A DNA stretch of 64,000 nucleotides from Terrimonas sp. (lineage in GTDB: Bacteria; Bacteroidota; Bacteroidia; Chitinophagales; Chitinophagaceae), in assembly GCF_003075435.1 (NCBI RefSeq), contig NZ_QCZJ01000003.1, positions 282,059 to 346,058 of the forward strand, given 5' to 3'. Positions 45,608 through 55,520 of the stretch are shown here, piece after piece. The position numbers and the translations under genes are program-made. The notes under the pieces were generated by a model. That model ran no database searches. It saw nothing but the letters and a program-made list of their open reading frames with translations, and was not told the origin of the DNA. The first letter of the stretch is position 1. Each line of letters begins with the position of its first letter.

Positions 45608-47101
45608 ATGGCAACAATAATTAACTCTTCCAAAGACAAATTTCCCTCAAAATTTTTTGGTGAAGGTTTAACCTTCGATGATGTGTTACTGGTTCCGGCA
45701 TACTCAGAGGTTTTGCCGCGTGAAGTTTCCATAGCTACAAAACTTACAAAAAACATAACGCTGAACATTCCAATGCTTTCTGCGGCAATGGATACTGTTA
45801 CTGAAGCAAATCTTGCTATTGCACTTGCAAGAGAGGGTGGAATAGGTATTCTTCATAAAAACATGACCATTGAAAAGCAGGCAGAGCAGGTTAGAAAAGT
45901 GAAGCGTAGTGAAAGCGGTTTAATTCTGGACCCTGTTACCTTACATGAAAATGCCACGATAGGCGATGCCTTAAAACTGATGAGGGAAAACAGGATTGGC
46001 GGTATTCCGATTGTAGATGATAAAAAGAAACTGGTAGGTATTTTAACCAACCGCGACCTCAGGTTTGAAACTTCTGTTACCAAAAAAGTGAGCGAGGTAA
46101 TGACGAAGGACAATTTGATTACTGCTCCTGAAGGTACTGATCTTAGAAAAGCAAAAACCATATTAAGTCAGTATAAAATAGAAAAACTACCGGTTGTGGA
46201 TAGGCGGGGTTTCCTGGTTGGATTAATCACTTATCGCGATATTCTTCAATTGCAGAGCCACCCCAATGCAGTTAAGGATGGTTTTGGCAGATTGATTGCA
46301 GGAGCTGCACTTGGCATTACTGCTGATCTGCTTGACCGTGCTGCCGCTTTACAACAAATAGGGGTAGACGTAGTTTGTCTTGACAGCGCACATGGACATA
46401 CGCGTGGTGTTATAGAATCGTTGAAAAGATTAAAAAAGAATTTTAAAAAACTGGAAGTAATAGCAGGCAATATAGGAACTGCTGCCGGCGCTAAAGCATT
46501 GGCAGAAGCCGGTGCAGATGCGGTAAAAGTGGGTATCGGACCCGGTTCTATATGTACAACAAGAATTGTTGCCGGTGCAGGTGTGCCTCAAATTACAGCC
46601 ATTATGGAAGCCGCTTCTGTACTGCATAAAAAGAATATTCCACTTATTGCAGATGGAGGAATAAGATATACCGGTGATATGGTAAAAGCCCTGGCAGCAG
46701 GTGCCAATGCTGTAATGATGGGTGGTGTTTTTGCCGGTACAGAAGAAAGCCCTGGCGAAACCATCATATATGAAGGAAGAAAATTCAAACAATACAGGGG
46801 TATGGGGTCACTTGGCGCTATGAGCCAGGGAAGCGGTGATCGTTATTTTCAGGATGTGGAAGAAGATATTAAAAAATATGTTCCTGAAGGTATAGAAGGA
46901 CGGGTTGCTTTCAAGGGCAGTCTTAGTGAAATCATATATCAATATACAGGAGGGCTTCGTTCCGGTATGGGCTATTGCGGAGCAGGCAATATTGCTGCTT
47001 TACAAAAATCACAGTTTATTAAAATTACCAATGCCGGTATGAGGGAAAGCCATGCACATGATATAGAGATCACTAAAGAAGCGCCGAATTATACGAGGTG
47101 A
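45608..47101 (+). CDS. guaB: IMP dehydrogenase
   Basis: From ATG 45608 the product has 497 residues with the full IMPDH layout: barrel start [21 protein letters not shown], two CBS domains (about residues 95-210), the catalytic loop [15 protein letters not shown] with Cys316, the [24 protein letters not shown] phosphate site, and the flap [10 protein letters not shown]. It makes XMP from IMP, the first step to GMP. A TTG two codons upstream is less likely as start. It has its own promoter after dprA. Confidence 0.96.
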   Translation: MATIINSSKDKFPSKFFGEGLTFDDVLLVPAYSEVLPREVSIATKLTKNITLNIPMLSAAMDTVTEANLAIALAREGGIGILHKNMTIEKQAEQVRKVKRSESGLILDPVTLHENATIGDALKLMRENRIGGIPIVDDKKKLVGILTNRDLRFETSVTKKVSEVMTKDNLITAPEGTDLRKAKTILSQYKIEKLPVVDRRGFLVGLITYRDILQLQSHPNAVKDGFGRLIAGAALGITADLLDRAAALQQIGVDVVCLDSAHGHTRGVIESLKRLKKNFKKLEVIAGNIGTAAGAKALAEAGADAVKVGIGPGSICTTRIVAGAGVPQITAIMEAASVLHKKNIPLIADGGIRYTGDMVKALAAGANAVMMGGVFAGTEESPGETIIYEGRKFKQYRGMGSLGAMSQGSGDRYFQDVEEDIKKYVPEGIEGRVAFKGSLSEIIYQYTGGLRSGMGYCGAGNIAALQKSQFIKITNAGMRESHAHDIEITKEAPNYTR

Positions 47102-47140
47102 GGTGTCAGCCATCAGTGGTCAGCTATGAGCTATGGACTT
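47102..47140 (+). repeat. 7-bp-period repeat immediately after guaB
   Basis: GGTGTCAGCCATCAGTGG and then TCAGCTATGAGCTATGG follow the stop codon; same family as after lolA and glnS. Confidence 0.65.
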
Positions 47141-47232
47141 TGGGTTCTAGCCCATCACCCACCACCCGCAAAAATTTATTACCCTCAATGAGTATGCCTG
47201 TTTAAAAGCCCATCTCCTTAGTGTTGATGGGC

Positions 47233-48276
47233 ATGATAAACATAGATCATTATAAAAGACTTACTGAGGATGAGCTTGCTGCTGATGAATATTTTCAGCA
47301 ATGGCTGCTTTCGCCCAATGAGGAAAATAATAATTTCTTCACTTCATTTATTACAGATTTTCCGGAAGAAGAAAAGAAAATAATTAATGCCGGCAGGTTA
47401 GTACAGGAGCTTGGCAATAAAAATGCACATATTCCTGATCTGAATTCACGTGAAAAAGCCTTTCTTAAATCCATCATTTACCGTGAACTGGGGTTTTCAG
47501 ATCCGGTAGAGATACCTGCCCAAAAGGAAATAGTTAATAAGTGGGGATGGGTGTCATTAGCTGCAGCAAGTTTTTTTTTAATAATACTGATAATCGTATT
47601 GCTCCCTAATCAGGCAAAACTGCAGTTACCGGTAATGCATATGATAAGCACAGCGCCAAGGCAAATCAAAGAAGTTGTTTTGCCTGATAGTTCTGTTGTA
47701 ATATTAAATGGTGCATCTTCCATTAGTTTCAACAGCAACTTTTCAAGTGTTGCGGTAAGAGAAGTTATACTAAAGGGCAACGCTTTTTTTACTGTTAAAA
47801 GAAAAGTTGCCAACACACCTTTTATTGTACACGCCAATGAACTTGATATATATGTAACCGGTACAGCGTTTAATGTTAATGCCCGTTCAAAACAAACAGA
47901 TATAGTGCTTGCCAGTGGTAAAGTAAATGTTACGCTAAAAAGAGATAAAACAAAGTCGGCAAGCATAGTAGCGGGGCAGATGGTACAACTCGATACTTTA
48001 CATCATACGCTTGTAACCAATAATGCAAATATTGAATTATATACGTCAGCATGGCAGGGTAAAGAATGGCATTTTGAAGAAACTACATTAAAAACCGTAG
48101 CTGATTTTATTAAGGAATATTACGGAATGGATGTAGTGTTTGAGAAAGAAGAATTAAAGCAACTCACTATCACCGCTGTTGTTTCTGTAAACGATTTCTC
48201 AACCCTGGTAAGCATCCTTGAAAAAACTTTGAATATACATATACACACGAAAAACCAGCAATTAATTATTTATTAA
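47233..48276 (+). CDS. FecR-family anti-sigma factor
   Basis: From ATG 47233 (GTG 47221 and ATG 47227 are in-frame alternatives) the product has 347 residues: a cytoplasmic N-terminal part (HYKRLTEDELAADEYFQQWLL), one transmembrane helix (about residues 101-120), a periplasmic FecR domain (VVLPDSSVVILNGASSISFNSNF ... VTGTAFNVNAR) and a C-terminal DUF4974 domain (WQGKEWHFEETTLKTVADFIKEYYGMDVVFE). It should relay the state of the SusC transporter to an ECF sigma factor. The sigma gene that normally sits just upstream is missing; guaB is there instead. Confidence 0.88.
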   Translation: MINIDHYKRLTEDELAADEYFQQWLLSPNEENNNFFTSFITDFPEEEKKIINAGRLVQELGNKNAHIPDLNSREKAFLKSIIYRELGFSDPVEIPAQKEIVNKWGWVSLAAASFFLIILIIVLLPNQAKLQLPVMHMISTAPRQIKEVVLPDSSVVILNGASSISFNSNFSSVAVREVILKGNAFFTVKRKVANTPFIVHANELDIYVTGTAFNVNARSKQTDIVLASGKVNVTLKRDKTKSASIVAGQMVQLDTLHHTLVTNNANIELYTSAWQGKEWHFEETTLKTVADFIKEYYGMDVVFEKEELKQLTITAVVSVNDFSTLVSILEKTLNIHIHTKNQQLIIY

Positions 48277-48293
48277 ACCCAATCAAAACAGTT

Positions 48294-51200
48294 ATGAAAA
48301 GAAGACAATCTTTTTCAAAACACTGCTTATTAGCATTACTGTCAGCAATGATACTGCTTGCAAACGCTACAGTAATCAAGGCACAGGATGGCGAGTCTCT
48401 GAGCTCGAATATTCCTGACAAGATCGGTACTGTTAGCAATGCTAAGAGTACATCCCTGCAGGAATTTATGCAGGAGTTCAAAAAAGCGTATGATAACGTA
48501 TATTATAGTTATCAGTCTAGCACACTCAAATCAGTAAAGGTTTGGTACAATGAGTTAGATGCAAAAAAACAAACGAACCCGGATGCAGCACTTGATGCTG
48601 TGTTAACTCCGGCCGGCCTCCGGTTTGAAAAAGTAAAGGAGGTATATGTTATAAAAGCAAAGGAGCTCGCAACGCCAGACGAAAAGGTTGAAACACCCAT
48701 GACGCCTGGCAATACTGCTGTGGCAGATTTCCAGGTTAGAGGTAGAATTTCAGATGCCAATGGGCCTGTTGCCGGAGCAACAGTAACGGAAAAAGGAACC
48801 GGTAATGTCACCAGAACTAACGCAGACGGTGAGTTTACAATAAGAGTAAACAATGCCAATGCCGTTTTGGTAATAAGCCATGTTAGCTATGATACAAAGG
48901 AAATTGCGGTATCCGGTAAACCAGATTTAGAGATTACGCTTGAATCTTCCGGTAAGGAGTTGGAGCAGGTAGTCGTAACTTCTCTTGGTATGAAAAAGGA
49001 GAAGAGGTCGTTGGGTTACAGCATTTCTTCCGTGAATGCTAAAGATATGGAAACCGGCGGTACCTCAAACGTATTAAAATCGCTTGAAGGTAAGGTTACT
49101 GGCGTTCAGATGAACAGTCTTACGTCTTCACCTACCTCTTCTGTAATGTTCAATATACGTGGCGCTACTTCCCTGAAAGGAATCATGAATGATAAAAGGA
49201 ACGTTAACAACGAAACCCAACCATTGATCGTTTTGAATGGTGTGCAATTAAGCTCCAATCAGGTTGGATCCACAGCAGGTATTGATGTGGGGAATTTTAT
49301 TTCAACCCTCAATCCTAACGATATAGAAAGTATTTCAGTACTGAAAGGCGCCAGTGCTTCTGCGCTTTACGGGTCTCAGGCAGGGAATGGTGTTATTTTA
49401 ATTACCACAAAGTCTGGCGCGGGTGCTAAAAAAGGTATTGGCGTTTCGGTTAGCAGCGCAGTTTCATTTGACCAGGCTTACAGCGCTCCACCTGTTCAGC
49501 GTAGCTTTTTTCAGGGCGATGAGGATGGAAGTGCTTTGACCAGCGATAAAAAGGGGCTTGGCTGGAGTATAGACGATAAAGTAAATAATACTCCTGTATG
49601 GAGATGGAACATTCTTACACAGGAGTGGGAAGAATCTGTTCTTGAAGCCCGTGGTGACAAAGATCCGCTGTTGGCTTTTCTGAGAACGGGAATAATGGCT
49701 GACAATAATGTGGCTGTAACAGGCAATTATGATAAAGGAAATTACCGCCTCAACTTAGGCAACATGGTTCATAACGCAGTAGTTCCCGGTAATAAAACAT
49801 CCCGGACCAATGTTTCTTTTGATGGAAAATACAATATCACCAACAATCTCTCAGTTAGCTCTCAGGCATCTTATTCCCGTACGTTTGTGCCGAACCAGTC
49901 GCATGTGTATGGAAAAAGAGAAGATAATCCTCTCGCTCATGCCATGTCAATGCCTATCAATATGCCCAAAATGTCAGAGTGGAAAAAGGCTGACACATGG
50001 CTTACTGACTGGAATGGCACTTACCAGAATACCCCTTATTTAAGCAACCCTGGAGAAGATCGGCTGAGCAGGGTGAATGCATCGGGTTTTGATAATGCAG
50101 TTGGCAAAAACGGGCCTTATTTTGCGGCGGAGAATATCATCAGAACCTATACCAAAGATGTAATTTTCGGGAAAGTTCAGCTTGACTGGAAGTTGGGAAA
50201 ACCGTTCTTGTTTACTGTACGTTCGGGTATTAACCAGCAGAGCTTTGCATTTGAAAGAAAAACGCCATGGGGATCCGAAAGGGCTACAAAAGGCGGGTAT
50301 GAGCAAAGATATACCAGCAGTCTTGATGTAAGAAATGATGTACTGCTTGCATACAATAAAACTTTTCTTAACAATGATCTGTCTCTAGATGCCCTCGGAG
50401 GCTTTTCATATAACTACTCTGAAGCTAATAGCTCAGGTTTTGGGGGTAATGAGTTAACAACTCCAAACTCCTTTACCTATAACTCGCTACCGGCATCTGT
50501 GAAGCAAGCTGCTGAATTTAACCGGGGCTATTCGAGCCGGAACTATGGCGCTTATGCTACAGCTTCCATCGGATGGCGAAATATGGTTTACCTGGAACTC
50601 TCAGGACGTAATGACTGGGTAGGTATTTTACCTCACGAAAAAGACAGCCATTTTTATCCAGGAGCATCTTTAAGCTGGATTGCATCAGAGACCTTCGATA
50701 TGGGGAATGTATTTAACTTCCTCAAGTTGAGAGGAGGTTATGCAGAAACAGGCTATGGAATTGGGAATCCTGTTAACCTGGATAGCTATGGTATTTCAGG
50801 TAATACCTGGAATGGTGTTGCCATGGGAACTATCGGAGGAGATCTTGTAGATACAAAAATTCTTCCGGAACTCAATATAACAAAAGAGGCAGGACTTGAC
50901 TTCAGAGCGATTGATAACCGCTTGGCCGGGGAGTTTACTATCTATTCTAAAAACCATATCAACCAGATACAAAATTTGCCGGTAGTTAATTCTTCTGGTT
51001 TTGCCAACGTACTTACTAATATGGGATCTGTAAAATCTACAGGAATAGAAGCTGCATTAACAGTTACCCCTGTACGCACCAAAAACTGGCAGGTTAGCTT
51101 AACTGGTAACATTACTACTTTTAAATCAGTTATCAAGGAATTAGATCCCCGTTTCTCTGAGAAGTTCTATTCATATGATGGATCTGCCATGTTATCCCTG

Positions 51201-52109
51201 TTCAAAGGTTCACAGGTAGGAGATTTGTATGCTGAATCTCCTATTGGTTATATTCAGACCGGAAAATACAAAGGCATGATGCTGACTGGTCCTGACGGTA
51301 TTATTGAAGAAGCTGTTCAGACAACAGATTACATCAGAAAGAATGGTTACCTGGGAAATATGAATCCTAAGGCAATATATGGGTTCAGCATGGATGCTAA
51401 ATACAAAAACTTCAGACTTAATATTGTCGCAAGCTTAAGAGTAGGAGGAGTGTTTATTTCTGAAACACAGAAAATCATGATTGATGATGGTATGGCGGAT
51501 ATTATGGCTATCTACGGCGATAAGTATAACGAGTATTGGACAGGAGGACGTTTTGCCGGTGGTTTATCAAGCATGCCTAATCCTGATGATATGTTCAATG
51601 ATGCTGGTTTTGAAAACTACAAAGAGAAAATGCAGGAGCTCATGACAATGTATAATGGCGATCCCCGTTATTTCGGTTACTGGAATGCAGTTTATATTGA
51701 TCCTAACATTGATCTGTCTACACTGACTCCGGAAGAAAAGCTAAAGCTCTCCGATGAGTCTTATATTAAAAACGGTGTTGATCCTACCAAAACCCTTTAT
51801 ATGAATCCATATAACATGGAAGGACAGGAGTTATGGTCCGGAGCACAGTTCAGGACGCACGATGCTACTTCATTCAAAATAAAAGAGATCAACCTGACCT
51901 ATTCACTAGATAAATCTCTTGCACAGAAGTTACGTTGCCAGGATATTTCGATCACGGCATTTTCAAAAAATGTTATGTTCTGGGCAAAAAACAAAATGAA
52001 AGAAGATCCTGAAACTGCTTTTTATGATGGAATTAGAGGTATGGGAGTTTCACAATTCGGATTACCGCCGATCCGTACTATGGGAGTAAGGCTTAATGTT
52101 AGTTTTTAA
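48294..52109 (+). CDS. SusC/RagA-type TonB-dependent transporter with STN domain
   Basis: The 1271-residue product has a signal peptide (ends near VIKAQ), a Secretin/TonB N-terminal (STN) domain (about residues 45-130) that contacts FecR, a carboxypeptidase-like domain (VRGRISDANGPVAGATVTEKGTG..., about 145-225), the plug (EQVVVTSLGMKKEKRSLGYSIS ... SISVLKGASASALYGSQAGNGVILITTKSGAG) and a 22-strand barrel. With the next gene it forms the lidded uptake pair for an oligomeric nutrient. The STN domain and the preceding FecR gene show signal-transducing regulation. The barrel end (PPIRTMGVRLNVSF) is intact. Confidence 0.95.
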   Translation: MKRRQSFSKHCLLALLSAMILLANATVIKAQDGESLSSNIPDKIGTVSNAKSTSLQEFMQEFKKAYDNVYYSYQSSTLKSVKVWYNELDAKKQTNPDAALDAVLTPAGLRFEKVKEVYVIKAKELATPDEKVETPMTPGNTAVADFQVRGRISDANGPVAGATVTEKGTGNVTRTNADGEFTIRVNNANAVLVISHVSYDTKEIAVSGKPDLEITLESSGKELEQVVVTSLGMKKEKRSLGYSISSVNAKDMETGGTSNVLKSLEGKVTGVQMNSLTSSPTSSVMFNIRGATSLKGIMNDKRNVNNETQPLIVLNGVQLSSNQVGSTAGIDVGNFISTLNPNDIESISVLKGASASALYGSQAGNGVILITTKSGAGAKKGIGVSVSSAVSFDQAYSAPPVQRSFFQGDEDGSALTSDKKGLGWSIDDKVNNTPVWRWNILTQEWEESVLEARGDKDPLLAFLRTGIMADNNVAVTGNYDKGNYRLNLGNMVHNAVVPGNKTSRTNVSFDGKYNITNNLSVSSQASYSRTFVPNQSHVYGKREDNPLAHAMSMPINMPKMSEWKKADTWLTDWNGTYQNTPYLSNPGEDRLSRVNASGFDNAVGKNGPYFAAENIIRTYTKDVIFGKVQLDWKLGKPFLFTVRSGINQQSFAFERKTPWGSERATKGGYEQRYTSSLDVRNDVLLAYNKTFLNNDLSLDALGGFSYNYSEANSSGFGGNELTTPNSFTYNSLPASVKQAAEFNRGYSSRNYGAYATASIGWRNMVYLELSGRNDWVGILPHEKDSHFYPGASLSWIASETFDMGNVFNFLKLRGGYAETGYGIGNPVNLDSYGISGNTWNGVAMGTIGGDLVDTKILPELNITKEAGLDFRAIDNRLAGEFTIYSKNHINQIQNLPVVNSSGFANVLTNMGSVKSTGIEAALTVTPVRTKNWQVSLTGNITTFKSVIKELDPRFSEKFYSYDGSAMLSLFKGSQVGDLYAESPIGYIQTGKYKGMMLTGPDGIIEEAVQTTDYIRKNGYLGNMNPKAIYGFSMDAKYKNFRLNIVASLRVGGVFISETQKIMIDDGMADIMAIYGDKYNEYWTGGRFAGGLSSMPNPDDMFNDAGFENYKEKMQELMTMYNGDPRYFGYWNAVYIDPNIDLSTLTPEEKLKLSDESYIKNGVDPTKTLYMNPYNMEGQELWSGAQFRTHDATSFKIKEINLTYSLDKSLAQKLRCQDISITAFSKNVMFWAKNKMKEDPETAFYDGIRGMGVSQFGLPPIRTMGVRLNVSF

Positions 52110-52142
52110 TGGTAATCAAACAAAACTTGTAAAACGAATACT

Positions 52143-53876
52143 ATGATAAAGTCGTTAAAATATATTACACTCGGATCGCTGATATTAGTTGGCGCATCCT
52201 GTACTAAGGATCAACTACGAATAGACGAAAGAGAAACATCATTCAACGTTAACTATTTCACCTATTCAAGATACCAGCTTACTACGGCTATTGTAGATGT
52301 AAGCACCCAGTATGGCAAAGGAATAATTGATGAGCAGATAGAAGAAGCGGCCTTATACTTTTTAGAATGTTATAACGGGGCCTCACAGGCGGCCACACTC
52401 TATACTAACAGGGGACAAAACTGGGATTATCTTGGAGACAATGCTTACACAAAGCAGTTAAGAACGTTATCGGCTCTTACAGAACTGGCAACGAACGAAA
52501 ATAATATGGCAAATGTGGCGGCTGCTAATATATTAAAATGTGTAGTGGGCGCTTATCTTACAGAAAAATACGGTGATATTCCGTTCAGCGAAGCTATGCA
52601 GGGAAGAACCGGTAACCTGTTCCCTAAATTTGATACGCAGAAAGAAGTGTATGAAAGCATGTTTTCTATGCTGGATGAGGCAGTTTCTATTTTATCGGAT
52701 GGTAATAGCAAAGGTTTGCCGGCCGATCATGATGTAATGTTCAAAGGAGAAAGAAGTAAATGGTTAAAATTCGCCAATTCTTTGAAGTTCAGGTTGATGG
52801 TACATTCTTATGAAGCGTTCAAGAAAGCGGGGAAAGATTTAAGCAGTGAAATGCAGGCAATTGCCAGCGGCAACAACTATATGTCGTCTGTAGCTGATAA
52901 TGCCGGGCTTGAATTTTCTGGTGTTAGTGACAGGGAGTCATGGTATACAGAGACGAACTTTGGGAGCAGAAATGATTTTACCGAACAAAAGCCTTCCAAG
53001 TATCTTATAGATCAAATGGTAGCACTGGATGATCCACGTCTGTATGTTGTCTTTGCACCGGCACTTTCTCCTATATCTGCTAAAGCCACACAGAGCAGTG
53101 AAGATATCAAGATAAATGGCTATACTTATAATATTACCTATTATCCGTCTTCACAGTATGATCCGTCTGAATTGACAGCTGCCGGAAGAGACCTTGATGG
53201 TAATATTATATCAGTGCCTTATGAACTGGATGCTAAATGGTTTGGAGCTCCAAATCCTATAAACGTTCAAACGCAGTATGCAAGCAATGCCAGTCTGCCC
53301 GGCACTAACGGCTTTTATGATAATCGTCGTATTACAGGGTTCTCCAAATTGCTCGAAGCTACTAAAGACCCTCGTCTTAAAGCCGTGGTAATGGAATCGA
53401 GCGAAATGATGTTTCTGCTTGCTGAAGCACGCCAAAAGGGATGGATATCAACCGGAACGGTTAAAGACTACTACGAGAATGCTATAAGGTTATCGTTTGA
53501 AAGATGGCAGATCGAGAATGGTACAAAACCTGCAACACATATTGGCTCCGATAAGATCGTGGATAATTTCAGCAATTATTATGCAAAGCCTGCTGTAGCG
53601 TTGGATGGTACTGCTGCTGACCTTGATAAAATAGCTATACAAAAATGGTTATCTATGCTGGTTACTAACCACACAGAAGCTTATACGGAATATAGAAGAA
53701 CAGGTAAACCAGCGTTCATTGGTAAAATAGTTAAGTCTTTTTCTACATACGAATATCCGTTGCGATACGTATACCCGTTGGATGAATCGAGCAACAACAA
53801 AGAACAATACGATGCAGCTGTATCTGCGCTGGGAGGTAAAGATCTGCCTTCCGCTAAGATGTGGATATTGCAATAG
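52143..53876 (+). CDS. SusD-like outer membrane lipoprotein
   Basis: The 577-residue product has a lipoprotein signal with the lipobox LVGASC (Cys about residue 20) and the SusD/RagB-like TPR scaffold of the second SusD group: AYLTEKYGDIPFSEAMQG, FPKFDTQKEVYESMFSMLDEAVSIL, KWLKFANSLKFRLMVHSYEA, MFLLAEARQKGW and the C-terminal Y(P)LRYVYPLDESSNN. It is the lid that delivers substrate to the SusC protein encoded 33 bp upstream. No glycosidase follows, so the substrate is not necessarily a sugar. Confidence 0.92.
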   Translation: MIKSLKYITLGSLILVGASCTKDQLRIDERETSFNVNYFTYSRYQLTTAIVDVSTQYGKGIIDEQIEEAALYFLECYNGASQAATLYTNRGQNWDYLGDNAYTKQLRTLSALTELATNENNMANVAAANILKCVVGAYLTEKYGDIPFSEAMQGRTGNLFPKFDTQKEVYESMFSMLDEAVSILSDGNSKGLPADHDVMFKGERSKWLKFANSLKFRLMVHSYEAFKKAGKDLSSEMQAIASGNNYMSSVADNAGLEFSGVSDRESWYTETNFGSRNDFTEQKPSKYLIDQMVALDDPRLYVVFAPALSPISAKATQSSEDIKINGYTYNITYYPSSQYDPSELTAAGRDLDGNIISVPYELDAKWFGAPNPINVQTQYASNASLPGTNGFYDNRRITGFSKLLEATKDPRLKAVVMESSEMMFLLAEARQKGWISTGTVKDYYENAIRLSFERWQIENGTKPATHIGSDKIVDNFSNYYAKPAVALDGTAADLDKIAIQKWLSMLVTNHTEAYTEYRRTGKPAFIGKIVKSFSTYEYPLRYVYPLDESSNNKEQYDAAVSALGGKDLPSAKMWILQ

Positions 53877-53901
53877 TGATATTTTTCATTCACCTCATAT
53901 T

Positions 53902-53939
53902 AACCTGCAAGACTGTTAAATTGTCTTGCAGGTTTTTTT
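53902..53939 (+). terminator. Strong intrinsic terminator of the SusCD operon
   Basis: A perfect 12-bp stem (AACCTGCAAGAC/GTCTTGCAGGTT) with a 9-nt loop and seven T (53933-53939), 25 bp after the susD stop. Confidence 0.95.
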
Positions 53940-53966
53940 CTTTACCTTCAAACCAAAAGATTGCTG

Positions 53967-55460
53967 ATGTCAAAATATATTCTTGCTTTAGACCAGGGCA
54001 CAACAAGTTCGAGAGCTATTATTTTCGATAAGAACGGATTTATTATCTCCGTTGCACAAAAGGAGTTTACACAAATATTCCCTCAGCCGGGTTGGGTGGA
54101 ACATGATCCTAATGAAATATGGAGCACACAACTTGGCGTAGCTGCTGAAGCCATCAGCAAAGCAGGATTGACTGTTGAAAACATTGCTGCAATTGGTATT
54201 ACCAATCAACGCGAAACAACCATAGTATGGGAAAGAGCAACCGGTAAACCTGTATACAATGCTATAGTATGGCAGGACAGGCGCACGGCGTCTTTTTGCG
54301 ATGAGCTGAAAGCTAAAGGTATTGATAAGCTTATTCAGGAAAAGACCGGGTTGATCATTGATGCATATTTTTCCGGCACTAAAATAAAATGGATACTGGA
54401 TAATGTGGAAGGCGCAAGAGAAAAAGCTAATAAAGGTGAACTATGTTTTGGTACCGTAGATAGTTGGTTATTATGGAACCTGACCAAAGGACAGGTACAT
54501 GCAACTGATGTATCCAACGCTTCGAGAACTTTATTACTGAATATCCATACCCTGCAATGGGATGGGGAACTGGAGAAAATTTTTGACATACCAGGCAATA
54601 TGCTGCCGCAGGTAAGAAGCAGCAGCGAGGTATATGGTGAAACACAAAATATTTTAACTGCGCATAAAATTCCTATTGCAGGAATAGCCGGCGACCAGCA
54701 ATCAGCATTATTCGGGCAGATGTGCACACAGCCGGGAATGGTAAAAAACACTTACGGCACAGGTTGCTTTATGCTGATGAATACAGGAGAAAAAGCCGTG
54801 CCTTCAAAAAACAACCTGCTTACAACAGTTGCATGGAAGGTAAATGGTGTTACACAATACGCATTGGAAGGGAGTGTATTTATAGGCGGTGCTGTTGTAC
54901 AATGGTTGAGAGACGGACTAGGCATAATAAAATCATCATCAGATGTGGAAGCACTTGCAGAAAAAGTGGATCATAGCGATGGCGTATATATAGTGCCAGC
55001 ATTTGCAGGGCTTGGTGCGCCGTATTGGGATCAGCATGCAAGAGGTACTATTGTTGGCATGACGCGTGGCACAACATCTGCACATATAGCCAGGGCCGCA
55101 TTAGACAGCATTGCTTATCAAACTATGGATGTATTGAAGGCGATGGAAACAGACTCAGGTATTTCTATTGCTGAACTAAGGGTGGATGGCGGAGCTACCG
55201 TAAATAATCTTATGATGCAGTTCCAGAGTGATATACTCAATACAAAAGTTATTCGCCCCAAAATTATTGAAACAACTGCACTCGGCGCTGCTTATCTTGC
55301 AGGGCTTGCAGTGGGTTACTGGGAAAGCATGGATGAAATTCAGCAGCAATGGCATGTTGAAAAAGTTTTTGAGCCAAACATGAAAGAAGTAACGAGAAAT
55401 CAATTACATAAAGGCTGGCTCAGGGCAGTGAAAGCAACCAGGGTGTGGGCGGAGCAATAG
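53967..55460 (+). CDS. glpK: Glycerol kinase
   Basis: From ATG 53967 the product has 497 residues and all FGGY-kinase landmarks: [90 protein letters not shown] and the C-terminal [21 protein letters not shown]. It phosphorylates glycerol to glycerol 3-phosphate. The glpD gene follows; no glpF uptake channel is adjacent. Two earlier in-frame codons (TTG, CTG) are unlikely starts. Confidence 0.96.
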   Translation: MSKYILALDQGTTSSRAIIFDKNGFIISVAQKEFTQIFPQPGWVEHDPNEIWSTQLGVAAEAISKAGLTVENIAAIGITNQRETTIVWERATGKPVYNAIVWQDRRTASFCDELKAKGIDKLIQEKTGLIIDAYFSGTKIKWILDNVEGAREKANKGELCFGTVDSWLLWNLTKGQVHATDVSNASRTLLLNIHTLQWDGELEKIFDIPGNMLPQVRSSSEVYGETQNILTAHKIPIAGIAGDQQSALFGQMCTQPGMVKNTYGTGCFMLMNTGEKAVPSKNNLLTTVAWKVNGVTQYALEGSVFIGGAVVQWLRDGLGIIKSSSDVEALAEKVDHSDGVYIVPAFAGLGAPYWDQHARGTIVGMTRGTTSAHIARAALDSIAYQTMDVLKAMETDSGISIAELRVDGGATVNNLMMQFQSDILNTKVIRPKIIETTALGAAYLAGLAVGYWESMDEIQQQWHVEKVFEPNMKEVTRNQLHKGWLRAVKATRVWAEQ

Positions 55461-55520
55461 AATGGGAGGTGGAAGATTAAAGGTGAAGGATATAAGGTTT
55501 AAGACAGAAACCAATTATAT

